DNA of 64,000 nucleotides, from positions 636,134-700,133 of the forward strand of contig CATQHQ010000001.1 of assembly GCA_958296005.1 (NCBI GenBank), in the 5' to 3' direction. Shown here in pieces: positions 52,521-61,255 of this stretch; position 1 is the first letter of the stretch; every line of letters starts with the position of its first letter. Source of the stretch: Longimicrobiales bacterium (GTDB taxonomy: Bacteria > Gemmatimonadota > Gemmatimonadetes > Longimicrobiales > Gaopeijiaceae). The translations under genes were made by a program, and so were the position numbers. Under the pieces are notes generated by a model that was not told the origin of the DNA, made no database searches, and saw only the letters and a list, made by a program, of their open reading frames with translations.

Positions 52521-53690
52521 TCAATCCGTCTCTTCGATCCCCTCGTTGAGGACAGCCAAGTACTCGCGGTAGGCGAAGATGCGGTTGCGCGACTTCCTCG
52601 TGAGCTCCTCGGCGATCCCGTAGTCGACCAGGAGTTGCATCGCCCGCGACACCGTGGGGAACGTCAAGCCGGTCTGCTCCGTCGCTTCGCCGAGCGACAC
52701 GACGACGCGAGCCTTGAGCTCTTTGTGTACGTGTAGGGCCGACGATGCCCTGCGCCCGGCGCTGGTCGCGATCTGGTCGTAATCGTCCCGAAAGGTTCGG
52801 TTGAGCTTCCGGGCCGCCGAGACCGCGCCTTCCGCCGTGACCTGCACCCCCTCTAGGAAGAAGGCCAGCCATGCCTCCCAGTCGCCCGTTTGCCTTACCT
52901 GGTCGAGCAGCCGGTAGTACTCCTGGCGGTGCTGCTTCAAGAACAGGCTCAGGTAGAGAAGCGGCTGTCGCAACACGCCGGCGTGGCTCAGGATGAGCGT
53001 GACGAGAAGGCGTCCTACGCGCCCGTTGCCGTCCAAGAAGGGATGAATGGTCTCGAACTGGAGATGAGCGAGCCCGGCCTTGACGACCGTCGGCAAGCCG
53101 GGATCGTCGCTGTTGAGGAATCGTTCTAGCTCGCCCATGCACTCTTGCACGGCGGTGTGCGGCGGTGGCACGAAGACGGCGTTGCCCGGCCTGGAGCCGC
53201 CGATCCAGTTCTGGGAGCGCCGGAACTCCCCAGGAGCCGAGTGACGGCCGCGGCCTGTGGACAACAGAACCCCGTGCACATCTCGTATGAGCCGGTTGGA
53301 CATCGGGAAGTCCGCTTGCAAGCGGCTAAGGCCGTGGTTGAGGGCGGCGACGTAGCTTGAGACTTCTTCGACGTCGTCCCGCGGAGCCCCGGACGCTTGC
53401 CCCATTTCAAGGAACAACAAGTCGGCGAGCGACGACTGGATGCCCTCGATCTGCGAAGACAGCACGGCTTCCTTGCGGACGTACGAATAGATGAAGAGGC
53501 TCGCGTCGGGAAGGAAGATTGAGACGCCGTCCAGGCGTCCGAGAGCGAGGTTGGCGGACTCCAGGCGTCGTTGCAGCGGACCGCCGAGGTTAAGGCGGGG
53601 CCTCGGGGGCAACGGCACCGGCACGAAGGCGCGGACGCGCTCGCCCCCGGCGACCGTAACCTCGTAACGGCCGGTCTTTCCGCGCTGCAT
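52521..53690 (-). CDS. Fic family protein with C-terminal winged helix
   Basis: Predicted AMP-transferase (or related nucleotide transferase), 389 residues from ATG 53690 with GGAGGAG upstream. The Fic motif HPFLDGNGRVGR at 216-227 is complete, including the catalytic His. An auto-inhibitory helix motif SSQIEG (78-83) of the (S/T)xxxE(G/N) type lies N-terminal, so this is a class II Fic protein that inhibits itself. The N-terminal ASLFIYSYVRKEAVLSSQ and the C-terminal EATEQTGLTFPTVSRAMQLL (winged helix) are typical of the DUF4172/Fic-wHTH group. The winged helix suggests self-regulation; a palindrome lies just upstream. Single gene, in an accessory region. Confidence 0.92.
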   Translation of the reverse strand: MQRGKTGRYEVTVAGGERVRAFVPVPLPPRPRLNLGGPLQRRLESANLALGRLDGVSIFLPDASLFIYSYVRKEAVLSSQIEGIQSSLADLLFLEMGQASGAPRDDVEEVSSYVAALNHGLSRLQADFPMSNRLIRDVHGVLLSTGRGRHSAPGEFRRSQNWIGGSRPGNAVFVPPPHTAVQECMGELERFLNSDDPGLPTVVKAGLAHLQFETIHPFLDGNGRVGRLLVTLILSHAGVLRQPLLYLSLFLKQHRQEYYRLLDQVRQTGDWEAWLAFFLEGVQVTAEGAVSAARKLNRTFRDDYDQIATSAGRRASSALHVHKELKARVVVSLGEATEQTGLTFPTVSRAMQLLVDYGIAEELTRKSRNRIFAYREYLAVLNEGIEETD

Positions 53691-53717
53691 GAAGCTCCTC
53701 CGGTTGTTAACGGTGCT

Positions 53718-53742
53718 TTGAATAACGGATCGCGCTATTCAA
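53718..53742 (-). promoter_or_regulatory. Palindrome in the AT-rich leader of the Fic gene (possible operator)
   Basis: TTGAATA-ACGGATCGCGC-TATTCAA, perfect 7-bp arms 11 bases apart, centred about 40 bases upstream of the Fic ATG. The surrounding AT-rich stretch (GATTTAAGTATTAATAAC) contrasts with the GC-rich genome and likely holds the promoter. Confidence 0.45.
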
Positions 53743-53806
53743 GATTTGCGATTTAAGTATTAATAACACGCCGCCGCGGGCGCACAGACCGCGCTTGACC
53801 GGGCCT

Positions 53807-54026
53807 TTACGCCCGGGACACGCTCTCAACCGCCCAAGATGTCCGTCCGCGTAGTGCCGGGCGGTTCGGCGCGTGGGGGACGGCCCGTCGACTCGGGGCG
53901 CTCTGGTAGCGCTCCGGGTCGGTGGTGACGCGCACGGGGTCGGTCGCGCCGGGGAGCGTGACGCCGTACTCGCGGTTGTCCCGGCGGCCTCTCCCGAAGC
54001 TTACCGCGGTCGCAGAACGGCAACAA
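53807..54026 (-). pseudogene. Possible remnant of a large helicase C-terminal region
   Basis: One minus-strand frame, without a start, reads REYGVTLPGATDPVRVTTDPERYQ. This resembles the segment late in SNF2-type helicases of DUF499-containing defence clusters. It then degenerates and stops at 53807-53809. It is too short and has no start, so only a fossil could be present. The rest of 53743-54028 shows nothing else. Identification rests on memory of the family pattern and is tentative. Confidence 0.4.
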
Positions 54027-54028
54027 CA

Positions 54029-54472
54029 CTAGCTGGCAACGGCATGTGGCATGTTGCTAAAGATGTCATCGTGCTTGTCTTCGAGAACTCTCTGGGCCAC
54101 GATGTAGTTCTCCCGGCGCCTTGCCCTGGCGTCCTTCGCGTTCTCGACGTTCTGAATCGCTTTGTCGACCGCGACGGCTACTTGGGACGCGCGAAGCCGG
54201 GCGACAGCCACTTCGATGCCAACGATACGGCTGGAGTACTTGCCCAGGCGAATGCAGACGCCGTCGTCGACGTCGAAGTTGCGATACTTTTCGTCCACCA
54301 TGTAGCGGAACTCCACTACAAAGCGATTGCGGTTCTTGTCGTAGCCTCCGCGAACGCCGTCGGGTATGTCGTAAGGAGATATCAGGATGCCAACTTCGAT
54401 GGCGTCGCCTAGTACCACGTAATTTCCGGGCGTCACTCTGATCCAGGATCCGAGAGCCTGTTGTATGCTCAT
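54029..54472 (-). CDS. Hypothetical protein, 147 residues
   Basis: No family recognised. ATG 54472 overlaps the stop of the short DUF499-like remnant as ATGA. The sequence is not a simple shadow: it has balanced composition (SPYDIPDGVRGGYDKNRNRF, VVEFRYMVDEKYRNFDVDDG) and lower GC than the surrounding genes. The second half is helical and charged (AIQNVENAKDARARRRENYIVAQ). There is no signal peptide or membrane helix. It probably belongs to the accessory island with the Fic and Rpn genes. Confidence 0.55.
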   Translation of the reverse strand: MSIQQALGSWIRVTPGNYVVLGDAIEVGILISPYDIPDGVRGGYDKNRNRFVVEFRYMVDEKYRNFDVDDGVCIRLGKYSSRIVGIEVAVARLRASQVAVAVDKAIQNVENAKDARARRRENYIVAQRVLEDKHDDIFSNMPHAVAS

Positions 54473-54615
54473 AGCCCCCGAACCGGGTCGTGGTATTCTC
54501 GGCTGCCCGTCGTGGTAACCACCTGGGCTAGATCAGCCGCGAAGTCGGCGTCGGTGACCCCGGCCAGCACGTCTTCTCTGGGCCGACAGGTCTCGAAGAT
54601 GGTGGGGACGGTCAT
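54469..54615 (-). pseudogene. Truncated N-terminus of a DUF499-type ATPase
   Basis: A 48-codon frame from ATG 54615 reads TIFETCRPREDVLAGVTDAD, then FAADLAQVV and REYHDP. This matches the start of DUF499 proteins, large ATPases found with helicases and methyltransferases in phage-defence clusters. It is cut off after the YxDP motif, ahead of where the FF-NT-PT segment and the ATP-binding loop should be. It runs into the 147-residue gene via ATGA. Confidence 0.6.
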
Positions 54616-54642
54616 GAGGGCGAGGGTGCGAGGCGTGTGATT

Positions 54643-55791
54643 CTACCGACCTCGGGCCGCCCGGGCCAGCAAGTCGCCACCGCTGGTGCAGTCGATGATC
54701 AGGTCGGCGACCTCGGCAACTCGCTCCAGGTCCGTTGCGCCCTCGAGCAACGCGGCAAGCCCCTCCGCCGTCTCCGAACCGAACTTCCGCCGCGCTTGGC
54801 GCACCAGCGTCGCCCGTTGCTCAAGCCGCGCACGTGCCTCGCCTTCCTGCCGGCCCTCCTGCCGGCCTTGCCGACGACCTTCCTGCCGGCCCTCCTCGAG
54901 TCCCTTCCGGCGGGCTTCCCGGCGCTCCGCCGCCCACCACGTCTCCACGACTGGGCTCGCCAGGTCCTCCAGCTCCCGCAACTTCGCCATCTCTTCCTCC
55001 TTAGCCCCGTCTTCGATCATCGAGCTCCGCACCCACTCCACCAGCGCCCGTCTCGCCGGGCTGTCCTCCGGCAGCAACTCCCGCAACACTGCCAGCGCCT
55101 CGTCAAATTCGGCCCGGTCCCGGGCGTAGCGCAACCTCAGCCCCGCCGTCCGGGGCGTGTCCGCCCGCGTCAGCGCCTTCGCCTCCTCCGCCTCCGACAC
55201 CAGGAGGAACTCGTGCCCGAGGGCAAACGGCAGGAACGCCTTCGCCTCGTCCGTCAGCATCTCCTCGAGGCGGGTTGGCGCGTCCCACGGCTTGGCCCCG
55301 AGGTACACGACGATCGGCAGCACCGGCGGCAACTTCCGCCGCTTTCGCACCTCCGGGTCCCTGGCGAGCTCCTCGTAGATCAGGGCCGTCTCCAGCAGGA
55401 TCCGCACCGGCATGCGCCAGTCCACCGTGGACTGGGCTTCGAAGAGGAAGACCACGTAGAGCCACGAGTCCCGGAACGGCGCCTTCCACACCATGTCCGC
55501 GTGGCGGACGGCTCTGGACTTGCTGTCGATGTACTCGGTCGGCCCCTTCCGGAGCTTGGCGAGCTCCACATCCGCGACGATCCTCCCGAAGACGTGCTTG
55601 CCCAGGAACTCGTCCACCATGCCCTTGTCGCCGTAGAAGCCCTTGGCACTCTTGTCGATCGGTTGGTGAATCGCCTTGCGGTGAACCTCGTCCGTGGGAG
55701 ACGCTTCGTCGGAAGGCTTGTCCCGGGGTGCCTCCCGCTCGGGGGGCTTGCCTGCTGGGCTCCGATCTCGGGGGCCGGCGGCCGCCGCCAT
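54643..55791 (-). CDS. Rpn-family recombination-promoting nuclease (PD-(D/E)XK type)
   Basis: 382 residues from ATG 55791. It follows the Rpn/Transposase_31 layout: DKGMVDEFLGKHVFGRIVADVE at the front, a nuclease core with RHADMVWKAPFRDSWLYVVFLFEAQ (Asp...Glu-x-Gln of the PD-(D/E)XK fold), RMPVRILLETALIYEE and LPPVLPIVVYLGAKPWD. A charged tail of short Gln/Glu/Gly/Arg repeats (EEGRQEGRRQGRQEGRQEGE) follows, a feature of this family. Rpn proteins cleave DNA and promote RecA-independent recombination in E. coli; several belong to phage defence. Placement inside an area of fragmented genes is noteworthy. Confidence 0.85.
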   Translation of the reverse strand: MAAAAGPRDRSPAGKPPEREAPRDKPSDEASPTDEVHRKAIHQPIDKSAKGFYGDKGMVDEFLGKHVFGRIVADVELAKLRKGPTEYIDSKSRAVRHADMVWKAPFRDSWLYVVFLFEAQSTVDWRMPVRILLETALIYEELARDPEVRKRRKLPPVLPIVVYLGAKPWDAPTRLEEMLTDEAKAFLPFALGHEFLLVSEAEEAKALTRADTPRTAGLRLRYARDRAEFDEALAVLRELLPEDSPARRALVEWVRSSMIEDGAKEEEMAKLRELEDLASPVVETWWAAERREARRKGLEEGRQEGRRQGRQEGRQEGEARARLEQRATLVRQARRKFGSETAEGLAALLEGATDLERVAEVADLIIDCTSGGDLLARAARGR

Positions 55792-55963
55792 GGACGCCTC
55801 TCCTCGAAGGGCGTGGTCGGGGTTCCGGCGGTCCCGGCCGACGACGGTCTCTGGAGGATTAAAGACCGGGCTCGGGAGGCCCGCCGGATATGGGCTCCCC
55901 TAAAGCGTCGCGATCTGGAATGGGCGCCTCCATGGCTGGATGAGACTACTCTATGGAGACAGG

Positions 55964-55991
55964 GTTGCATGACGCCCACCGCACGTCCGCG
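55964..55991 (+). repeat. 28-base scrap of ahcY
   Basis: GTTGCATGACGCCCACCGCA followed by CGTCCGCG equals ahcY 52125-52152 apart from one base. It lies at the edge of the DUF499-like fragment and is not part of any gene here. Confidence 0.75.
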
Positions 55992-56050
55992 TGGGCCAGC
56001 GCGATTAGGCGGCTGTGGGTCTTGCCGCCGCCGTGCGAGGAAGTCCCTCG
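55992..56050 (-). pseudogene. Possible DUF499 ATP-binding-loop fragment
   Basis: Minus strand encodes SHGGGKTHSRLIALAH, close to the GGGKTH-x-LIALYH loop of DUF499 ATPases, without flanking coding sequence. Together with the N-terminal piece at 54469-54615 it suggests one broken DUF499 gene whose parts are now on either side of the Rpn gene. Tentative. Confidence 0.4.
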
Positions 56051-56075
56051 TGCTCGCGCAGGCGTGCGATCCGCC

Positions 56076-59000
56076 TTATCTGAACTCGATTCGGCCGAGG
56101 AGTCCCATGCGGCGCTCGCTGGGCTGCAGGCTGGTGTTCTTCACCTGCTCGCCGAAGAGGTCGATCATCAGGCGCAGGCCCTGGGCGCCCTGGCCCTGGC
56201 CTTCGCCGGGCTGGCCGCCCAGCACCGACCACTGCGTGCCCACGTTGAGGCGGTAGCCGTCTGCCCCTTCCCGGCTCCAGCGACCGAACGGCCTGACTTG
56301 GCCGCCGCCGGGCAGGACCGCGCCCCAGCCCAGCTCCATCGCCAGCCGGTCCGGGGTCAAGCCCGGAGCGTCGGCGGCGGCGTGCTGGGCCATGGCCTGA
56401 GGGCCGAGCCGACCTTGCGTCTGCCAGAGGGTGTGGGCACCGCCGCCGGCACCCCACGACGGCTCAAGCGAGAACGAGAGGCCGCCCTGGTCCCGGCCGG
56501 GCTGCAGCCGCAGCGCGACGCTCGCGTTCCACTCCTTGAAGTCCTCGGCCTGGTGGACCAGCAGCGTCCGGCCCCAGGCGTCCACGCTGAACCCGCTGGC
56601 GCGGTGGGTGAACCCGAGCTCGGCGCCCGCCTCGGCGCCCATCCCCGTCTCGGCGTCGCCGCGGTCCAGCCGACCGCCCAGCTCGAGGCGCGTGCGAAGC
56701 GATGCGCCGCCCACCGCCCACTGGCCGCTCAGCTCCGGGGCCAGCCGCACCCGCTGCGCATTGGCCGTCACTCCCGCCAGCTCCGTCGCGTCGGCGGACT
56801 GGATCCGCACCGAGAACGCGTCGGCCTTCAGCGCCAGCGCGCCGACGAGCTCCTGGCGTGCGCCGACCGCGCCCATGCGCATGTCGAGGTCGGTGCTGAA
56901 CCGGCCGCCGCCGGCCAGCTCCTCCAGGTCGGCGCTGCCTCGGCCCGCGCCCGCCGCGCCCCACAGCCCCAAGCCCTCGCGGGGCGACCAGTGGAGGTAG
57001 GGGTAGAGGCTGGTCAGGCGGGCGTCCACCGATCCCGTACCGTTGATCCCGCTCTCGAAATCCGACTCCATGCCGCTGCGCGACCCGGCCAAGCCCAGCA
57101 GCAGGCCCGAGCCGAACCGGTAGTCGAGCCCGGCATACGCCGAGCGCGTCCGGCCTTCAAGTGCGAACCCGTCGTCGGGGACGCCCTCGAACTCGCCCGC
57201 GCTGGCTTGGCCCCACAGCGTCCAGCCGGCGCGCGACGCGGCGGCCTGCGGCGGGGCGGCGTCGAGGCTGTCCGCGCCGCCGCCGCCGAACGACAGCTGG
57301 AACGAGCTCTGGGAGAGCAAGTTGCGACGGGACACCGGGTCGAACTCAAGGCCGCCGGGCCCGACCTCGGCCGCGCCTTCCTGCTGGCCTCGGTACGCGC
57401 CACCGCCGCCGAACCCGAACCCGCCCTGCTCCCCGCCACCGCCGCCGAACAGCAGCGTCGCCGTGTCGATCGTCGCGCCGGAACCGCCGGCAGGACCGAC
57501 GAGGGCCGCGCCGGGGTGCGAGAGCCGCGCGCCCAGCAGGCCGCTCGCGCCGCGCGCCAGCGTTGCCAGGCCGCACGCCTCGCCACCGCCGAACTCGCCG
57601 CAACCCACCGAGCGACCGCCCAGCCGGACGTGCGAGCGCCCCAGCGCGCTCGACGACTCGACGCCCAACCGCCCGCCGATCGCGTCGACCGTCTCCGCGC
57701 CCACCGACCGTCCGAACGCCGCCAGCGCCAGCTTCAGCGCCCGCTCCCGCTCCGACCTCGACGCCTCCACCGTCACCTGCACCTCCTGCATCGCCTCCAG
57801 TCCGCCCGGATCCGTCGCCCGCACCGTCACCGTCGCCACTCCGATCGCCTGCGGCGCGATCGACAGCCTCCCCGCCTCCGTCACCGCCGCCAGCGCCACC
57901 CCCGGTGCCGACGACTCCGCCGCGTAGCTCAACGCGTCGCCGTCCGGGTCCCGGAAGTACGGTCCCAGCTCCTCTTCCGCCGCCGCGCCGTACGCCTCCA
58001 GTACCTTCGGCGCGATCCCGCCCACCGCCTCCGGGCCCTCGTTCACGTCCAGGATCGTCACCACCACATCCGCCTCGTCGACCAGCCCGCCCGCGTCCAC
58101 CACCCGCACCACCAGCGCGTACCGCGGCGGCCCGTCCTCGTAGTTCTCGCCCCCGCCCACGTACCGCACCTCGCCGCTCGTGCCGTCCACCTCGAACCGC
58201 GCCTCGTCGCCGCTCGCCAGCCCGTACGTCAGCACGTCGCCCGCGTCCACGTCCGTCGCCTCCACGCGCCCCAGGTCCCGCGGTCCGCGCACGTTCTCCG
58301 CCAGCTCGAAAGCGTACGCCGAGTCGGCGAACGCCGGCGCCTCGTTCACGTCCAGCAGCGCCACCGTCACCGGCGCTCGGTGCGTCAGCCCGCCCCGGTC
58401 CGCGACCACCACCTCGAACTCCCAGCCCGCCGGGCCAGTCTCCGCGTCCTCGCCGCTTCCCACGTACCGCACCTCGCCCGTCGCTCCGTCCACCTCAAAC
58501 CGCTCCGCGTCCTCGCCCGCCAGGCTGTACGTCAGCGTGTCCGCCCGGTCCGGGTCCGTCGCGCCCACCACGCCCAGGCTGATCGGCCCGGGCGCGTTCT
58601 CCTCGATCTCGTACTCGTAGTTCGGCTCCCCGAACCGCGGACCCTCGTTCACGTCCAGCAGCGACACCGTCGCCCTCGCCTCCACCTCGATCCCGCCGCC
58701 GTCCGTCGCCCTCACCACCAAGTCCCAGCTCGCCGGACCCGTCTCCGCGTCCTCGCCTCCGCCCACGTACCGCACCTCGCCCGTCGCCGCGTCCACCTCG
58801 AACTGCTCCGCGTCGCCCTCCGCCAAGCCGTACGTCAGCCGGTCCCCCGCGTCCGGGTCCGTCGCCCTCACCCTCCCCAGCACCACCGGTCCGACCGCGT
58901 TCTCCGCCAGCTCGAAAGCGTACGCAGCGTCGGCGAATGCCGGCGCCTCGTTCACGTTCGTCAGCGCCACCGCCACCTTGGCCTCGACCTTCAGTCCCGC

Positions 59001-61133
59001 CAGGTCCACAGCGCTTACCTCCAGCTCCCACGACCTCGGCCCGCCACCCTCGTAGTCCTCGCCGCCGCCCACGTACCGCACCTCGCCCGTCGCCCGGTCC
59101 ACCTCGAACCGCTCGCCGTCGCCCGCTTCCATCCGGTACGTCAGCGTGTCGCCCTCGTCCAGGTCCACCGCCTCCGCCACCCCCAGCACCACCGGCCCGA
59201 CCACGTTCTCCGCCAGCTCGAACGCGAACTCCTCGGCCACGAACACGGGCGCGTCGTTCACGTTCAGCACCTTCACGCTCGCCAACGCCGTCCCGACCCG
59301 ACCGTCGCTCGCCTCCGCCCGCAGCTCCATCAGGTACTCCGACCGCCGCTCCGCGTCCTCGCCCGTCCCCACGTACGTCAGCTCGCCGCTCGATGCGTCC
59401 AGCTCGAACAGCCCCTCGCCCCCGCCGCCCAGCACGTACGTCAACCCGTCGCCGAACGGGTCCGTCGCCCCCACCGTCCCCAGCACCAATGGCCCCGCCA
59501 CGTCCTCCGTCAGCTCGAACTCGTACTTCGACACGCCGAAGTACGGGTCCGTCCCGCCCCCGCCGTTCACCTCCTGCCCGTCGATGTCCGACATCGCGTG
59601 GCTTCCCAGCCCCAGCTCCGCTGCCGTCGAGCCCCCCGCGATCAAGATCTCTCCCCCGTTCAGCTCCAGCGCGTCCTCCGGCACACCGAACCCGTCGGGG
59701 TCCACATCCGCCCCCAGCACCACGTAGCGGAACACCAGCACCGCCGTCCCGCTCCCCGAGGCATACGCCGCCCGCCGCCGCCCACCGCCAATCGTCAACG
59801 CCAGCCGCGGCTTGCCCGACACCGTCACCAACCTGTCGAACGCCACGTGCACCACGATCTCGCTCCCCAACGCGTACGCGCCGCTCGCGCCCGGCGCGCT
59901 GAATACCGACACTCCCGACACCGCCGGTGCCGTCTCCACCGCGTGGTTTACCCTGTGGAGCCCGTCGTTCGAGATCGCGTGGGAGCCCAATGCCAGTATT
60001 GCCGACACATCCTCCCCGGCATTCTTGATCGTCCCGCCGTTCAGCGTCAGCGCACTCGGCCCGACGCTGATCCCGTCGGTGTCCTCGTCCCCAGTCTGCA
60101 CGCGGTAGCCGAACGTCAGGCTGGCCGTCCCCGTGCCCGAAGCGTAGGAAGCTTGGCGCGTCCCCGTGGACAACCCCAGCGCCAGCTGCGGCTCACCCGT
60201 CACCGCCACCGCCTTGTTGAACGTCACCGCGATCTCGATCAGCTCGGCCAGCCCGTACGTGTTGCCGCTCGCCGGAAGGCTCGAAAACGACACGTCGCTC
60301 ACCCCCGCCGGTCCCAGGCTGCTGTCCACCCAAACCTGGACTCCACCACCAGGTATAGGCAGCACTAGGCCTACCGCCGCCGTCGTCCCGCCGCGAGCGT
60401 CGTTGATCGACCCGCCGTTCAGCGTCAGCGCAGTCGTTGCAACGGTGATACCGTCGTTGTCGCTGTCGCCCGCTACCACCGTGTAGCGGAACAGTAGGGT
60501 AGTCGTCCCCGAGCCCGAGGCGTAGTTCGCTTGGCGCGTCCCCGAGTCGATCCCCAGCGCCACCTGCGGCGTGCCCGTCACCGTCACCTTGCGGGTGAAT
60601 ATCATCGTAAACTCGATCTGCTCGCCCAGCTTATGAACGCGGCCAAGAGAGACGCCGCCTCGCGTAGGAAAGAAGTTCGTAATCGCCGCCGTCGTGAACG
60701 TCCCGCCCGCCACCTTGTGGCCAGAGGCGTTGGCGATCGCAGTTAGAGCCAGACTGCTGATCTGGGATCCGCCCGAGCCACGGATGATCCCGGTCAACGC
60801 CCCTGTCGCGATGCTGATCCCGTTGGCGTCCACGTCCGCTGTCACCACCGTGTACCGGAACACCAGCGACGTCGTCGGGGTATTCCGGGGCGTAATAGGG
60901 TTCGCTGCGCGCGCCGTCGAGCCGATCGTCAGCTCCAGACTCGGCGGGGACACGGAGCCATAGCTCACGGTGCCGTTGGCGAAACCCACCGTGACCTCGA
61001 TGGTCTCGCCACGCTCGTACGTGGTGCCCACCGCGGGCGAGCTGGTGATGCTCGTGCTACTGATGCTCTGAGCCTTCGCGTCGCCCGCAACCGTGGCGGC
61101 GAGCGCCAAGGCAAACAGCCCTAACTTACGCAT
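56076..61133 (-). CDS. Giant cadherin-repeat outer-membrane protein with C-terminal beta-barrel
   Basis: 1685 residues. Signal peptide MRKLGLFALALAATVAGDAKAQ. Residues about 25-540 hold four related modules, each with a strand such as YASGSGTTTLLFRYTVV followed by AGDSDNDGI. Next are five cadherin-like repeats, for example YAFELAENAVGPVVLGRVRA followed by TDPDAGDRLTYGL, and FEVDAATGEVRYVGGGEDAE. After a dystroglycan-like domain and a Gly-rich linker with the only Cys pair (GCGEFGGGEACG), the last 400 residues look like an autotransporter-type barrel (SAYAGLDYRFGSGLLLGLAGS). The final residues LLGRIEFR lack a terminal Phe. It is probably a surface adhesin binding calcium via the DxDxG-like sites. 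AGGACGAAGAGG stands before the ATG. Confidence 0.85.
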   Translation of the reverse strand: MRKLGLFALALAATVAGDAKAQSISSTSITSSPAVGTTYERGETIEVTVGFANGTVSYGSVSPPSLELTIGSTARAANPITPRNTPTTSLVFRYTVVTADVDANGISIATGALTGIIRGSGGSQISSLALTAIANASGHKVAGGTFTTAAITNFFPTRGGVSLGRVHKLGEQIEFTMIFTRKVTVTGTPQVALGIDSGTRQANYASGSGTTTLLFRYTVVAGDSDNDGITVATTALTLNGGSINDARGGTTAAVGLVLPIPGGGVQVWVDSSLGPAGVSDVSFSSLPASGNTYGLAELIEIAVTFNKAVAVTGEPQLALGLSTGTRQASYASGTGTASLTFGYRVQTGDEDTDGISVGPSALTLNGGTIKNAGEDVSAILALGSHAISNDGLHRVNHAVETAPAVSGVSVFSAPGASGAYALGSEIVVHVAFDRLVTVSGKPRLALTIGGGRRRAAYASGSGTAVLVFRYVVLGADVDPDGFGVPEDALELNGGEILIAGGSTAAELGLGSHAMSDIDGQEVNGGGGTDPYFGVSKYEFELTEDVAGPLVLGTVGATDPFGDGLTYVLGGGGEGLFELDASSGELTYVGTGEDAERRSEYLMELRAEASDGRVGTALASVKVLNVNDAPVFVAEEFAFELAENVVGPVVLGVAEAVDLDEGDTLTYRMEAGDGERFEVDRATGEVRYVGGGEDYEGGGPRSWELEVSAVDLAGLKVEAKVAVALTNVNEAPAFADAAYAFELAENAVGPVVLGRVRATDPDAGDRLTYGLAEGDAEQFEVDAATGEVRYVGGGEDAETGPASWDLVVRATDGGGIEVEARATVSLLDVNEGPRFGEPNYEYEIEENAPGPISLGVVGATDPDRADTLTYSLAGEDAERFEVDGATGEVRYVGSGEDAETGPAGWEFEVVVADRGGLTHRAPVTVALLDVNEAPAFADSAYAFELAENVRGPRDLGRVEATDVDAGDVLTYGLASGDEARFEVDGTSGEVRYVGGGENYEDGPPRYALVVRVVDAGGLVDEADVVVTILDVNEGPEAVGGIAPKVLEAYGAAAEEELGPYFRDPDGDALSYAAESSAPGVALAAVTEAGRLSIAPQAIGVATVTVRATDPGGLEAMQEVQVTVEASRSERERALKLALAAFGRSVGAETVDAIGGRLGVESSSALGRSHVRLGGRSVGCGEFGGGEACGLATLARGASGLLGARLSHPGAALVGPAGGSGATIDTATLLFGGGGGEQGGFGFGGGGAYRGQQEGAAEVGPGGLEFDPVSRRNLLSQSSFQLSFGGGGADSLDAAPPQAAASRAGWTLWGQASAGEFEGVPDDGFALEGRTRSAYAGLDYRFGSGLLLGLAGSRSGMESDFESGINGTGSVDARLTSLYPYLHWSPREGLGLWGAAGAGRGSADLEELAGGGRFSTDLDMRMGAVGARQELVGALALKADAFSVRIQSADATELAGVTANAQRVRLAPELSGQWAVGGASLRTRLELGGRLDRGDAETGMGAEAGAELGFTHRASGFSVDAWGRTLLVHQAEDFKEWNASVALRLQPGRDQGGLSFSLEPSWGAGGGAHTLWQTQGRLGPQAMAQHAAADAPGLTPDRLAMELGWGAVLPGGGQVRPFGRWSREGADGYRLNVGTQWSVLGGQPGEGQGQGAQGLRLMIDLFGEQVKNTSLQPSERRMGLLGRIEFR

Positions 61134-61255
61134 CCTCTTCGTCCTAATTTGGGATCATGGCACCGTGTCACCTCGAAAATATTGGCCAACTTCCCACAGT
61201 GGCACAAGTCAACCCCGCTTGTCCCGGGCGTGTCCGTCCGCGTCCATCCAACGGC

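Noticed and set aside
58000-60300. CRISPR-like regular repeats
   Set aside because: The periodic DNA similarity is coding repeats (cadherin domains and preceding modules) in an open frame, with no short identical repeats and unique spacers.
55953-60368. 1471-codon open frame on the + strand opposite the cadherin protein
   Set aside because: Composition is the low-complexity R/P/H/V pattern produced by reading a GC-rich gene backwards; the minus-strand frame has a signal peptide and recognisable domains.
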